Shown here: positions 36,268 through 44,514 of the stretch, in pieces
How positions within the stretch are numbered: position 1 is the stretch's first letter
How the letters are laid out: each line of letters opens with the position of its first letter
Assembly (NCBI GenBank): GCA_001556025.1
Contig: LSIB01000098.1
Coordinates: 59,044 to 123,043, forward strand
Direction: 5' to 3'
Origin: Rhizobiales bacterium CCH3-A5
GTDB taxonomy: Bacteria; Pseudomonadota; Alphaproteobacteria; Rhizobiales; Beijerinckiaceae
DNA: 64,000 bases
Made by a program: the position numbers and the translations under genes
Notes under the pieces: model-generated
Told to the model about the DNA's origin: nothing
What the model saw: the letters and a program-made list of their open reading frames with translations, nothing else
The model's database searches: none

Positions 36268-37137
36268 ATGGACGCGGGCGCACGCATCGAACAGACCCTG
36301 GATCAGGCGTTGCGCTCGGCCGAGCGGCAGGACTGCCCGCCGCTTCTCGCCCATGCGATGCGCTATTCGGTCTTTCCTGGCGGGGCGCGGATCAGGCCGC
36401 GGCTGACTCTGGCCGTGGCGAAAGCCTGCGGCGACACCCAGCCGGCGATGGCCAATGCCGGCGCGGCCGCGATCGAGTTCCTGCACTGCGCCTCGCTCGT
36501 CCATGACGATCTGCCCTGTTTCGATGATGCCGACATCCGTCGCGGCAAACCTTCCGTCCACAAAGCCTATGGCGAGCCGATCGCGGTGCTCGCCGGCGAC
36601 GCGCTGATCGTGCTCGCCTTCGAGACGCTGGCCGAGGCCGCCGCGCGCCAGCCGCAGCGGCTTGGCGCGCTGATCGGCGTCGTCGGAGCTGCCGTCGGCA
36701 GCCGGGGCGGCATCGTCGCCGGGCAGGCCTGGGAATCGGAACCCGCGATCGACTGCCAGCTCTATCACCAGGCCAAGACCGGCGCGCTCTTCGCCGGAGC
36801 GACAATGGCGGGCGCAGCCGCTGCCGGCGTGCCCCATCAAGGCTGGCGCCGGCTTGGCGAGAAGCTTGGCGAGGCCTTCCAGATCGCCGACGACATCCGC
36901 GACGTCGCTTCGACCGCCGAGGAACTCGGCAAGCCCTGCGGGCAGGACGCGGCGCATTTCCGTCCGAACTATGCGCTGGCACACGGGCTGGGGCCGGCGA
37001 TCGCGCATCTCGACGAGCTGGTTCTTGAGGCGATCGCCTCGATCCCCGCCTGTCCGGGACGCAGCGAACTCGGCACGCTGATCGGCCTGACGGCAAAAAG
37101 CTTCCTGCCCGAGGGTCTGCAGCGCCGGGCGGCGTGA
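36268..37137 (+). CDS. crtE: geranylgeranyl diphosphate synthase
   Basis: A 289-residue trans-prenyltransferase. The first Asp-rich motif is SLVHDDLPCFDDADIRRGKP (about residues 76-95) and the second is FQIADDIRD (about residue 210). FPGGARIRPRLTL is the conserved diphosphate-binding start. It extends farnesyl diphosphate to GGPP, the precursor of carotenoids and of the bacteriochlorophyll tail. The start is the ATG at 36268. It heads crtE-crtF, with a palindromic element inserted before crtF. Confidence 0.9.
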   Translation: MDAGARIEQTLDQALRSAERQDCPPLLAHAMRYSVFPGGARIRPRLTLAVAKACGDTQPAMANAGAAAIEFLHCASLVHDDLPCFDDADIRRGKPSVHKAYGEPIAVLAGDALIVLAFETLAEAAARQPQRLGALIGVVGAAVGSRGGIVAGQAWESEPAIDCQLYHQAKTGALFAGATMAGAAAAGVPHQGWRRLGEKLGEAFQIADDIRDVASTAEELGKPCGQDAAHFRPNYALAHGLGPAIAHLDELVLEAIASIPACPGRSELGTLIGLTAKSFLPEGLQRRAA

Positions 37138-37160
37138 GGTCGCGAGGAACCACGACCTCA

Positions 37161-37310
37161 GCCCCTCCCCCTCGTAGGGAGGCGTTGGGGTGGGGACGAA
37201 CGACCGGGTGAGCCGCCGCTCGTCATGGTGACACGGAGTCGATCCATTCTTCACGCACTCACCAGGCGGGACGCCCCCCACCCCAACTCTTCCCCACAAG
37301 TGGAAGGGGC
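37161..37310. repeat. imperfect palindromic element between crtE and crtF
   Basis: Two roughly 35-bp GC-rich arms (37161-37195 and 37275-37310) are imperfect inverted copies of each other, with blocks such as GGCGTTGGGGTGGGG matching CCCCCCACCCCAACTCT in reverse complement. They enclose about 80 bp in which shorter inverted matches (GGGTGAG / CTCACC) continue. This is the form of the small non-coding palindromic repeats common between genes in alphaproteobacteria. The right arm overlaps the plausible crtF start codons. Confidence 0.75.
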
Positions 37311-38448
37311 TTTGCGGACATCGCCGTCCAGCGCCCCGTACCTCCGCGACCGCCTCGCTTCTCTCCGCAACCGCCTCGTCGCCAGCCCCCGCTTCCAGCG
37401 CTTCGCCGCATCCTTCCCGCTGACGCGCCTCATCGCCGAGCGGCAGTCGCAGGCGCTGTTCGATCTCTGCGCCGGCTTCGTCTATGCGCAGGTGCTGAGC
37501 GCCTGCGTGAAGCTCGACCTTTTCGTCATCCTCGAGCCCGGCCCGCGGACGCCGGCCGAACTCGCGCCGCGGCTGGCCATGACGCCCGACGCCACCGAGC
37601 GCCTCCTGAAAGCGGCGGCAGCCTTGAAACTCGTCGAACCGCGCCAAGGGGGTCGCTACGGCCTCGCCATGCTCGGCGCGGCGCTGATCGGCAACCCCGG
37701 CGTCGGCGCGATGATCGCCCATCATCACCTGCTCTACGCCGATCTTGCCGACCCGATGGCGCTGCTGCGCGGGCAGGCGCAGCCGACTCAATTGTCGCGC
37801 TTCTGGGGTTATGCGCAAGCGAGCGATCCGGCTGGCGCGCCCGCTCAGGAGGTTGCCGCCTATAGCGAGCTGATGGCCGGCTCGCAGCACCTCGTCGCCG
37901 ACGACATCGTCGCGGCCTATGATTTCCGCAGGCACCGCCATGTCGTTGACATCGGCGGCGGAGAGGGCGCTTTCCTCAGCGTCGTCGGGCGCCATGCGCC
38001 GGGTCTGGCCCTGACGGTCTTCGACCTGCCGGCCGTGGCCGGGCGGGCGCGCCTGCGCTTCGCCGCCGAAGGGCTGGCGGAGCGGAGCCAGGCGGTCGGC
38101 GGCGACATGCATCGCGATTCCATCCCCGGTGACGCTGATCTCTACACGCTGGTCAGGGTGCTGCACGATCATGACGACGACGCGGTGCGCGCGCTGCTCG
38201 ACCGTCTGCGCCGCGCCATGCATCCCGGAGCGACGCTTTTGATCGCCGAGCCCATGGCCGGATCGCCTGCGACGGCCCGGATGGCCGACGCCTATTTCGG
38301 CTTCTATCTGCTGGCGATGGGCTCGGGCCGCGCCCGCACGCCCGCCGAACTGACGCATTTCCTGATCGAAGCGGGCTTTTCCGACATTCGCAGTGTCAGG
38401 ACGCGCAGGCCGCTGTTGACGGGCGCGATCAGCGCCCGGGCAACATGA
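37225..38448 (+). CDS. crtF: acyclic carotenoid O-methyltransferase (hydroxyneurosporene methyltransferase)
   Basis: The longest frame gives 407 residues. The conserved protein begins around LRDRLASLRNRLVASPRFQR (residue 40 onward), so the true start may be GTG 37300 or TTG 37312 inside the adjoining palindromic repeat. A dimerisation domain (FDLCAGFVYAQVLSACVKLD) precedes a class I SAM domain: HVVDIGGGEGAFLSVVGRHA, then VFDLPAV and LVRVLHDHDDD. It methylates the C1 hydroxyl made by CrtC. It ends 108 bp before bchC, overlapping the palindromes of the bchC promoter. Confidence 0.88.
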   Translation: MVTRSRSILHALTRRDAPHPNSSPQVEGALRTSPSSAPYLRDRLASLRNRLVASPRFQRFAASFPLTRLIAERQSQALFDLCAGFVYAQVLSACVKLDLFVILEPGPRTPAELAPRLAMTPDATERLLKAAAALKLVEPRQGGRYGLAMLGAALIGNPGVGAMIAHHHLLYADLADPMALLRGQAQPTQLSRFWGYAQASDPAGAPAQEVAAYSELMAGSQHLVADDIVAAYDFRRHRHVVDIGGGEGAFLSVVGRHAPGLALTVFDLPAVAGRARLRFAAEGLAERSQAVGGDMHRDSIPGDADLYTLVRVLHDHDDDAVRALLDRLRRAMHPGATLLIAEPMAGSPATARMADAYFGFYLLAMGSGRARTPAELTHFLIEAGFSDIRSVRTRRPLLTGAISARAT

Positions 38449-38457
38449 CACAAAAAG

Positions 38458-38475
38458 TGTCAATTCAAATTGACA
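38458..38475. promoter_or_regulatory. PpsR/CrtJ-type site 1 upstream of bchC
   Basis: TGTCAATTCAAATTGACA fits TGT-N12-ACA and is a perfect palindrome around CA. It is the distal member of a tandem pair separated by 8 bp, the spacing known for cooperative CrtJ/PpsR binding at bchC promoters. A third inverted repeat, TGACAC-AAAAA-GTGTCA (38446-38462), overlaps its left edge and the crtF stop codon. Confidence 0.8.
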
Positions 38476-38483
38476 TCCAAGAT

Positions 38484-38501
38484 TGTTGATCTAACCTGAC
38501 A
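38484..38501. promoter_or_regulatory. PpsR/CrtJ-type site 2 upstream of bchC
   Basis: TGTTGATCTAACCTGACA fits TGT-N12-ACA. It is the proximal member of the tandem pair, 55 bp upstream of the bchC start. In Rhodobacter such pairs cover the -35 and -10 elements and repress under oxygen. The pair probably controls the entire bchCXYZ-pufQBALM unit. Confidence 0.78.
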
Positions 38502-38556
38502 GTCAGGTGACTGGGACTGTCCTCCGTGACAGCGACCCGGCCTCAAGAGTGCTCCG

Positions 38557-39489
38557 ATGCAAGCGCTGGCCGTCCTCGTCGAGAAACCCGAACATCTGGC
38601 GCTTCGCCGGCTGGAACTGGTTTCGCCCGGTCTGGAGGATGTCGTGGTCGCCACCGAATGGAGCGGCATCTCGACCGGCACCGAACGCCTGCTCTGGTCG
38701 GGCCGGATGCCGCCTTTCCCCGGCATGGGCTACCCGCTGGTTCCCGGCTACGAGTCGGTCGGCCGCGTGGTCGAGGCGGGCGTCGACTCAGGCCACGTTG
38801 TCGGCGCGCGGGTGTTCGTGCCCGGTTCGCGCGGCTTCAGGGATGCGCGCGGCCTGTTCGGCGGTGCCTCCTCTCATCTCGTCGTGCCCGGCGCAAAGGC
38901 CGTGGCGATCCCCGAGCATCTCGGACAGGCCGGCGTCCTTCTGGCTCTGGCCGCGACCGCGCAACATGCGCTGGCGAACGCCGCCCTGCCTGATCTCATT
39001 ATCGGCCATGGCGTGCTCGGCCGGTTGCTCGCGCGCATCGCGGTGGCCCAGGGCGGCGCGCCTGTCGTCTGGGAGACAAATCCGCTGCGCGCCTCGGGAG
39101 CCGAGGGATACGCGGTCGTCGCGCCCGAGGCCGACAGCCGCAAGGATTATCGCGCCATCTACGACGTCAGCGGCGACGCCGCGCTGGTCGACACGCTGAT
39201 CGGACGGCTCGGCCCGCAGGGCGAGCTTGTCCTTGCCGGCTTCTACGACCAGCCGATCTCGTTTGCCTTCCCGCCTGCCTTCATGCGCGAGACGCGGCTG
39301 CGCATCGCCGCCGAATGGAAACCGGCCGATCTTGACGCCGTCCAAGTGATGCTGGCCGAGGGCCGGCTCTCGCTCGACGGGCTGATCACGCACAGCGCGC
39401 CCGCCAACGACGCAACGAACGCCTATCGCACCGCCTTCGGCGACCCACACTGCCTGAAGATGATCTTGGACTGGAGAGCCTGCTCGTGA
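38557..39489 (+). CDS. bchC: bacteriochlorophyllide a C3-hydroxyethyl dehydrogenase
   Basis: A 310-residue zinc-type alcohol dehydrogenase relative. It oxidises the 3-hydroxyethyl group to the 3-acetyl group in bacteriochlorophyll a synthesis. Family segments are WSGISTGTERLLWSGRMPPF, PLVPGYESVGRVVEAG and LPDLIIGHGVLGRLLARIAV. It starts at the ATG at 38557, downstream of two PpsR-type palindromes, and overlaps bchX by 4 bp. It is the first gene of the long bch-puf unit. Confidence 0.93.
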   Translation: MQALAVLVEKPEHLALRRLELVSPGLEDVVVATEWSGISTGTERLLWSGRMPPFPGMGYPLVPGYESVGRVVEAGVDSGHVVGARVFVPGSRGFRDARGLFGGASSHLVVPGAKAVAIPEHLGQAGVLLALAATAQHALANAALPDLIIGHGVLGRLLARIAVAQGGAPVVWETNPLRASGAEGYAVVAPEADSRKDYRAIYDVSGDAALVDTLIGRLGPQGELVLAGFYDQPISFAFPPAFMRETRLRIAAEWKPADLDAVQVMLAEGRLSLDGLITHSAPANDATNAYRTAFGDPHCLKMILDWRACS

Positions 39490-40502
39490 ACATCCAGATC
39501 AGAAATCCGATCCCCTCTCCCGCCGCCGCCATGGCAGCCCGCCTGCGCGAGGAGGCAGCCCTGCCGCAGGATGAGATCGTCACCGCCGCGCCGACCAAGG
39601 AGACGCAGATCATCGCGATCTACGGCAAGGGCGGCATCGGCAAGTCGTTCACGCTGGCCAATCTCAGCTACATGATGGCGCAGCAGGGCAAGAAGGTGCT
39701 GCTGATCGGCTGCGATCCAAAATCCGACACCACCTCGCTGCTCTTCGGCGGCAAGGCCTGCCCGACCATCATCGAGACCTCGTCGCGCAAGAAGGCGGCC
39801 GGCGAGGACGTCAAGATCGGCGACGTCTGCTTCAAGCGCGACGGCGTCTACGCCATGGAACTCGGCGGGCCCGAGGTCGGGCGCGGCTGCGGCGGACGCG
39901 GCATCATTCACGGCTTCGAACTGCTGGAAAAGCTCGGCTTCCACGACTGGGGCTTCGACTTCGTCCTGCTCGACTTCCTCGGCGACGTGGTCTGCGGCGG
40001 CTTCGGCCTGCCGATCGCCCGCGACATGTGCCAGAAGGTCATCGTCGTCGGCTCCAACGACCTGCAATCGCTCTACGTCGCCAACAATGTCTGCTCGGCG
40101 GTCGAGTATTTCCGCAAGCTCGGCGGCAATGTCGGCGTCGCCGGCATGGTCATCAACAAGGATGACGGCACCGGCGAAGCGCAGGCCTTCTGCGACAAGG
40201 TCGGCATCCCGGTTCTGGCGGCGATCCCCGCCAACGACGACATCCGCAAGAAGAGCGCCAACTACGAGATCATCGGCCGCCCCGGCGATATGTGGGGGCC
40301 GCTGTTCGAGGAACTCGGCCTCAACGTCGCGCAATCCCCGCCAGTGCGCCCGACCCCGCTGACGCAGGACGGCCTGCTCGGCCTGTTCTCCAGCGAGACC
40401 ACCGGCCGCGACGTCGTGCTGGTCCCAGCCACGCTGGAAGACATGTGCGGCCCCTCCGCCATCAAGAAGGCGACCCTCGAAGTCGTCTACGACGCGGTCT
40501 GA
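39486..40502 (+). CDS. bchX: chlorophyllide a reductase iron protein, subunit X
   Basis: A 338-residue NifH-like ATPase starting at a GTG that overlaps the bchC end. The P-loop is IYGKGGIGKSFTLANLSYMM with GCDPKSDTTSL after it. The two cysteines expected to hold the shared 4Fe-4S cluster are in EVGRGCGGRGII and DVVCGGFGLPIA. It supplies electrons to BchYZ for reduction of the C7-C8 bond of chlorophyllide. It lies 7 bp before bchY. Confidence 0.96.
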   Translation: MNIQIRNPIPSPAAAMAARLREEAALPQDEIVTAAPTKETQIIAIYGKGGIGKSFTLANLSYMMAQQGKKVLLIGCDPKSDTTSLLFGGKACPTIIETSSRKKAAGEDVKIGDVCFKRDGVYAMELGGPEVGRGCGGRGIIHGFELLEKLGFHDWGFDFVLLDFLGDVVCGGFGLPIARDMCQKVIVVGSNDLQSLYVANNVCSAVEYFRKLGGNVGVAGMVINKDDGTGEAQAFCDKVGIPVLAAIPANDDIRKKSANYEIIGRPGDMWGPLFEELGLNVAQSPPVRPTPLTQDGLLGLFSSETTGRDVVLVPATLEDMCGPSAIKKATLEVVYDAV

Positions 40503-40509
40503 GGGCGAC

Positions 40510-42048
40510 ATGACAGTCCACCAACCCCTTCCCGATGCGTCTTCCTCGCCCGCGATCAACGCGGCGGCGACGCAGGGTGACGGGCTTGGCTGCCACTCCG
40601 GCAAGGACGCCCTGCGCGCTGTCGCCACCGCCGCCGGCCAGAGCGAGATGCTGGAGCGCTTCGCCAAGGACTATCCGGTCGGCCCCCACGACAAGCCCCA
40701 GAGCATGTGCCCGGCCTTCGGCTCGCTTCGCGTCGGCCTGCGCATGCGTCGCACCGCCACCGTGCTCTCAGGGTCCGCCTGCTGCGTCTATGGCCTGACC
40801 TTCACCTCGCATTTCTACGGCGCGCGCCGCTCGGTCGGCTACGTCCCGTTCAATTCAGAGACGCTGGTCACCGGCAAGCTGTTCGAGGACATCCGCGAGG
40901 CGGTGTTCAAGCTCGCGGACCCGGACCTCTACGACACCATCGTCATCACCAATCTCTGCGTTCCCTCCGCCTCGGGCGTGCCGCTGCGGCTTTTGCCCAA
41001 GGAGATCAACGGCGTCCGCATCATCGGCATCGACGTGCCGGGCTTCGGCGTGCCGACCCATGCCGAGGCCAAGGACGTGCTCGCCGGCGCGATGCTGTCC
41101 TATGCCCGCAAGGAAGCGGAACAGGGCCCGGTCCAGGCCCCGCGCGCCGGCAAGGCGCAAAAGCCCACCGTCACCCTGCTCGGCGAGATGTTCCCGGCCG
41201 ATCCGGTCGGCATCGGCATGATGCTGGAGCCGCTGGGACTGGCCGCCGGCCCGGTCGTGCCGACGCGCGAATGGCGCGAGCTTTATGCCGCGCTCGATTG
41301 CGCGGTCGTCGCGGCGATCCATCCGTTCTACACCGCCTCGATCCGCGAATTCGAAGGCGCGGGCCGCACGATCGTCGGTTCCGGCCCGGTCGGCGTCGAC
41401 GGCACCGCGGCCTGGCTCAAGGCGATCGGCGACGCTTGCGGCGTGCCGGCCCCGCTGGTCGAATCCGCCCAGAACAGGCTGCTGCCGGCGATCCGGGGCG
41501 CGCTTTCGGCCATGCCGATCAATGGGCGGATCACGCTCTCGGGCTATGAGGGCTCCGAACTTCTCGTCGCACGCCTGCTGGTCGAGAGCGGCGCGGATCT
41601 GCGCTATGTCGGCACCGCCTGCCCGCGCACGCCATGGTCGGAGGCCGACCGCGACTGGCTCGCCTCGAAGGGCGTGATGGTCAACCACCGCGCCACGCTG
41701 GAGCAGGATCTCGCCGCGATGGCCGAGTTCCAGCCCGACCTCGCCATCGGCACGACGCCGGTCGTGCAGAAGGCCAAGCAGCTCGGCATTCCCGGCCTCT
41801 ATTTCACCAATCTGATCTCGGCGCGGCCGCTGTTTGGGCCGGCGGGCGCTGGCTCGCTCGCGCAGGTCGTCAACGCCGCCATCGGCAACAAGAGCCGCAT
41901 GGATACGATGAAGGCGTTCTTCGCCGGCGTCGGCGAGGGCGACACGGCCGGCACCTGGCAGGACACGCCGAAGCTGCATCCGGACTTCCGCGAAAAATTC
42001 GCCAGGCGCGCCGCCAAGGCGAAGGCGATCGCCGAGGAGATTCCGTGA
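40510..42048 (+). CDS. bchY: chlorophyllide a reductase subunit Y
   Basis: A 512-residue NifD-like catalytic subunit. Cysteine-bearing segments [34 protein letters not shown] and [14 protein letters not shown] near the N-terminus fit the cluster-binding sites. With BchZ it forms the heterotetramer that reduces chlorophyllide a, the step committing to bacteriochlorin pigments. The stop codon overlaps the bchZ ATG by one base (TGATG). Confidence 0.95.
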   Translation: MTVHQPLPDASSSPAINAAATQGDGLGCHSGKDALRAVATAAGQSEMLERFAKDYPVGPHDKPQSMCPAFGSLRVGLRMRRTATVLSGSACCVYGLTFTSHFYGARRSVGYVPFNSETLVTGKLFEDIREAVFKLADPDLYDTIVITNLCVPSASGVPLRLLPKEINGVRIIGIDVPGFGVPTHAEAKDVLAGAMLSYARKEAEQGPVQAPRAGKAQKPTVTLLGEMFPADPVGIGMMLEPLGLAAGPVVPTREWRELYAALDCAVVAAIHPFYTASIREFEGAGRTIVGSGPVGVDGTAAWLKAIGDACGVPAPLVESAQNRLLPAIRGALSAMPINGRITLSGYEGSELLVARLLVESGADLRYVGTACPRTPWSEADRDWLASKGVMVNHRATLEQDLAAMAEFQPDLAIGTTPVVQKAKQLGIPGLYFTNLISARPLFGPAGAGSLAQVVNAAIGNKSRMDTMKAFFAGVGEGDTAGTWQDTPKLHPDFREKFARRAAKAKAIAEEIP

Positions 42049-43499
42049 TGCTGATCCAGGATCATGATCGCGCCGGCGGCTATTGGGGGGCGGTCTACGT
42101 CTTCTGCGCCATCAAGGGCCTTCAGGTCGTCATCGACGGCCCGGTCGGCTGCGAGAACCTGCCGGTGACCTCGGTGCTGCATTACACCGACGGCCTGCCG
42201 CCGCACGAGTTGCCGATCGTGGTGACCGGCCTCGCCGAGGAGGAACTCGGCCAGCACGGCACCGAGGGCGCGATGAAGCGCGCCAACGCCGTGCTCGATC
42301 CGCATCTGCCGAGCGTCGTGGTGACAGGCTCGATCGCCGAGATGATCGGCGGCGGCGTCACGCCCGAAGGCACCAATATCCAGCGCTTCCTGCCGCGCAC
42401 CATCGACGAGGACCAGTGGCAATGCGCCGACCGGGCGCTGTTCTGGCTCTGGAGCGAATACGGCGCCAAGCGCGGCATCGTGCCCAAGGCCAAGCCCCGC
42501 AAGGAGGGCGCACGGCCGAAGGTCAACATCATCGGCCCGGCCTACGGCATGTTCAACATGCCCTCCGACCTCGCCGAGGTGAAGCGCCTGATCGAGGGCA
42601 TCGGCGCGGAAGTCCACATGACCTTCCCGCTCGGCTCGCATCTGGCCGAGGTGCAGCGGCTGGCCGACGCCGAGGTCAATGTCTGCCTCTACCGCGAATA
42701 TGGCCGCCTGCTCTGCGAGGCGCTCGACCGGCCCTATCTGCAGGCTCCGATCGGCCTGCATTCGACGACGGCCTTCCTGCGCTCGCTCGGCGAACTTCTG
42801 GGCCTCGATCCCGAGCCCTTCATCGAGCGCGAGAAGCACACCACCATCAAGCCGCTCTGGGATCTGTGGCGCTCGGTGACGCAGGATTTCTTCGGCACGG
42901 CGAGCTTCGCCATCGTGGCCAACGAGACCTATGCGCGCGGCATCCGCCATTTCCTCGAAGACGAGATGGGGTTGCCCTGCACGCTCGCGGTCTCGCGCTG
43001 CGCCGGGACCAAGTCTGACAACGACGCCGTCCGCGCCTCGCTGAAGGACAAGCCGCCGCTGGTGCTGTTCGGCTCGTTCAACGAGCGCATGTACATGGCC
43101 GAGGCCGGCGGGCGCGGGGTCTACATCCCGGCCTCCTTCCCCGGCGCGGTGATCCGCCGGCACATTGGCACGCCCTTCATGGGTTACTCGGGCGCGACCT
43201 ATCTCGTGCAGGAAGTCTGCAACGCGCTCTTCGACGCGCTCTTCCACATCCTGCCGCTGGGCTCGGCAATGGACGCCGTCGAGGCGACGCCGTCGCGGCT
43301 GCATCGCGAACTGCCCTGGTCGGACGAGGCCAAGGCGCTGCTCGACGCGGTGCTCGAGAAGCAGCCGGTTCTGGTGCGCATTTCGGCGGCCAAGCGCATG
43401 CGCGACGCGGCCGAGGCGCGCGCCCGCCATGATGGCGAAGAGCGCGTCTCGGCGCAGCATCTCGACGCCGCCAGACATCGCGAGGGGGCCTTTTCATGA
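42048..43499 (+). CDS. bchZ: chlorophyllide a reductase subunit Z
   Basis: A 483-residue NifK-like subunit starting at the ATG at 42048; a GTG just before it (42045) is less likely. It begins [20 protein letters not shown], then [20 protein letters not shown] supplies a cluster cysteine. The C-terminal region resembles BchB-type proteins ([20 protein letters not shown]). It completes chlorophyllide reductase with BchX and BchY. Its stop codon overlaps the ATG of a 29-codon frame that bridges to pufQ. Confidence 0.95.
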   Translation: MLIQDHDRAGGYWGAVYVFCAIKGLQVVIDGPVGCENLPVTSVLHYTDGLPPHELPIVVTGLAEEELGQHGTEGAMKRANAVLDPHLPSVVVTGSIAEMIGGGVTPEGTNIQRFLPRTIDEDQWQCADRALFWLWSEYGAKRGIVPKAKPRKEGARPKVNIIGPAYGMFNMPSDLAEVKRLIEGIGAEVHMTFPLGSHLAEVQRLADAEVNVCLYREYGRLLCEALDRPYLQAPIGLHSTTAFLRSLGELLGLDPEPFIEREKHTTIKPLWDLWRSVTQDFFGTASFAIVANETYARGIRHFLEDEMGLPCTLAVSRCAGTKSDNDAVRASLKDKPPLVLFGSFNERMYMAEAGGRGVYIPASFPGAVIRRHIGTPFMGYSGATYLVQEVCNALFDALFHILPLGSAMDAVEATPSRLHRELPWSDEAKALLDAVLEKQPVLVRISAAKRMRDAAEARARHDGEERVSAQHLDAARHREGAFS

Positions 43500-43585
43500 G
43501 CGCCTTCGCCTTTCCTTTCGGCCGGAGCGCGCCGCAGCGCGCCCGGATTTCGGAACGCCTTCCATACGGGGAGCAACACCCATGA
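43496..43585 (+). CDS. possible 29-residue leader/coupling peptide between bchZ and pufQ
   Basis: The ATG at 43496 overlaps the bchZ stop (ATGA), and its TGA at 43583-43585 overlaps the pufQ ATG at 43582, again as ATGA. The peptide starts [20 protein letters not shown] and ends RLPYGEQHP; it is basic, has no membrane segment and resembles nothing recognised. Precise overlap at both ends suggests translational coupling from bchZ into pufQ. It could also be chance in a short spacer. Confidence 0.4.
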   Translation: MSAFAFPFGRSAPQRARISERLPYGEQHP

Positions 43586-43803
43586 CGATGCAGTTCAACC
43601 ACAGCCCTTCGCGCCATGCGAAATCCTCGGCGGCCGACCGGCGCATGTGCCGGCGTCTGGTGACGCTGACTCTGCCGGTCTTCCTCGTCGCCACCGCGGT
43701 CCGCCGCATGGTTTCGCCCGCGCCGGCCGGACGCCGGCTCTCGCTTTACGCGGAGGCGCGCGCGAGCGCCTACGCCACGATTCCCTTCATGTTCATGGGC
43801 TGA
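43582..43803 (+). CDS. pufQ: PufQ-like bacteriochlorophyll/photocomplex assembly protein
   Basis: A 73-residue protein at the usual pufQ position, directly before pufBA. A basic N-terminus (RRMCRRL), one membrane segment at about residues 28-43 (VTLTLPVFLVATAV) and a C-terminal EARASAYATIPFMF tail match the PufQ pattern of one helix followed by an AxARAxxxxPxMF-like end. PufQ promotes bacteriochlorophyll supply for light-harvesting assembly. The GGGGAG ribosome-binding site is 6-12 bp upstream. Sequence conservation is low, so the name rests partly on position. Confidence 0.75.
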   Translation: MTMQFNHSPSRHAKSSAADRRMCRRLVTLTLPVFLVATAVRRMVSPAPAGRRLSLYAEARASAYATIPFMFMG

Positions 43804-43884
43804 GACGTCCGGAGCTGGAGGCCACGCGCTTCCGTCCGGTTCGCCGGGCGGGGGAACAGCCGGAGGTCAAAGACCGGCGCCCAG

Positions 43885-43919
43885 CCGCACGGGATCCGTG
43901 CGGTAACGGCCGCAAGGCC
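43885..43919 (+). other. two hairpins in the pufB leader
   Basis: An 8-bp perfect stem CCGCACGG-GAT-CCGTGCGG (43885-43903) is followed by GGCC-GCAA-GGCC with a GNRA-type loop (43908-43919), ending 19 bp before the pufB start. Such 5' structures in other puf operons slow decay of the pufBA message. Stability function is inferred. Confidence 0.5.
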
Positions 43920-43937
43920 ACATAGAGAGGACTGATC

Positions 43938-44156
43938 ATGGCAGAGAGAGATTCGCTGTCAGGGTTGACCGAAGCGGAAGCCCAGGAATTCCACGGCTTC
44001 TTCATCACGAGCTTCATCGCCTTCACGGTCATCGCCGTGATTGCGCATTTCCTGGTCTGGTCGTGGCGCCCCTGGCTGCCGGGACCGAACGGGTATGCGT
44101 CCCTCGATGAAGGCGTTCGGACGGCCCTGACCACCGCCGTGTCGCTGATTTCGTGA
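43938..44156 (+). CDS. pufB: light-harvesting 1 (B870) beta polypeptide
   Basis: A 72-residue antenna protein. [20 protein letters not shown] is the typical LH1 beta amphipathic start. A single membrane helix contains the bacteriochlorophyll-ligating His in VIAHFLVW, followed by the conserved SWRPWLPG. About 20 further residues ([20 protein letters not shown]) extend beyond the point where many short LH1 beta chains end. The ribosome-binding site is AGAGAGGA. It lies 16 bp before pufA. Confidence 0.93.
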   Translation: MAERDSLSGLTEAEAQEFHGFFITSFIAFTVIAVIAHFLVWSWRPWLPGPNGYASLDEGVRTALTTAVSLIS

Positions 44157-44172
44157 AGAGGAGCGGACAAAC

Positions 44173-44373
44173 ATGTACAAAATCTGGCTGTTGTTCGATC
44201 CGCGTCGCACGCTGATCGCGCTCTTCACCTTCCTGTTCGGGCTCGCCATCCTGATCCATTTCATCCTGCTCTCGACGAACAGGTTCAACTGGATCGAAGG
44301 CCCGAGGAAGGCTGCCGCCGCGCTGCAGATCGAGGCTCCGGTCTCGGATGTGGTGACCCGGCATATCGGTTGA
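44173..44373 (+). CDS. pufA: light-harvesting 1 (B870) alpha polypeptide
   Basis: A 66-residue antenna protein starting [20 protein letters not shown], the standard LH1 alpha N-terminus. The membrane helix carries the bacteriochlorophyll-binding His in [10 protein letters not shown] and is followed by NRFNWIEG. It pairs with PufB in the ring around the reaction centre. The 141-bp gap to pufL holds a stem-loop that may set the higher level of antenna over reaction-centre message. Confidence 0.94.
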   Translation: MYKIWLLFDPRRTLIALFTFLFGLAILIHFILLSTNRFNWIEGPRKAAAALQIEAPVSDVVTRHIG

Positions 44374-44392
44374 CGAAACCGCCGACGACACT

Positions 44393-44433
44393 GGCGGACG
44401 AGGCTGAGCGCCCTGCGCGAGACCCCGTCCGCC
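44393..44433 (+). other. intercistronic stem-loop between pufA and pufL
   Basis: GGCGGACG (44393-44400) pairs perfectly with CGTCCGCC (44426-44433), and two more G-C pairs follow after one mismatch, giving a stable hairpin 20 bp after the pufA stop codon. In Rhodobacter a hairpin at this position protects the pufBA segment from 3' decay. No T-tract follows, so readthrough into pufLM is expected. Confidence 0.55.
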
Positions 44434-44514
44434 GATCCGACCCGACACCGCGAAAGATCAACCGTTTGAAACGAGGCGCGGCCCTGACGGCATGCGCTCG
44501 CGGAGGATGCGACC

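Noticed and set aside
36253..38463. A 736-codon open frame on the minus strand across crtE and crtF
   Set aside because: It is the antisense shadow of two well-supported carotenoid genes in GC-rich DNA, is full of Arg and Gly runs, and matches no family.
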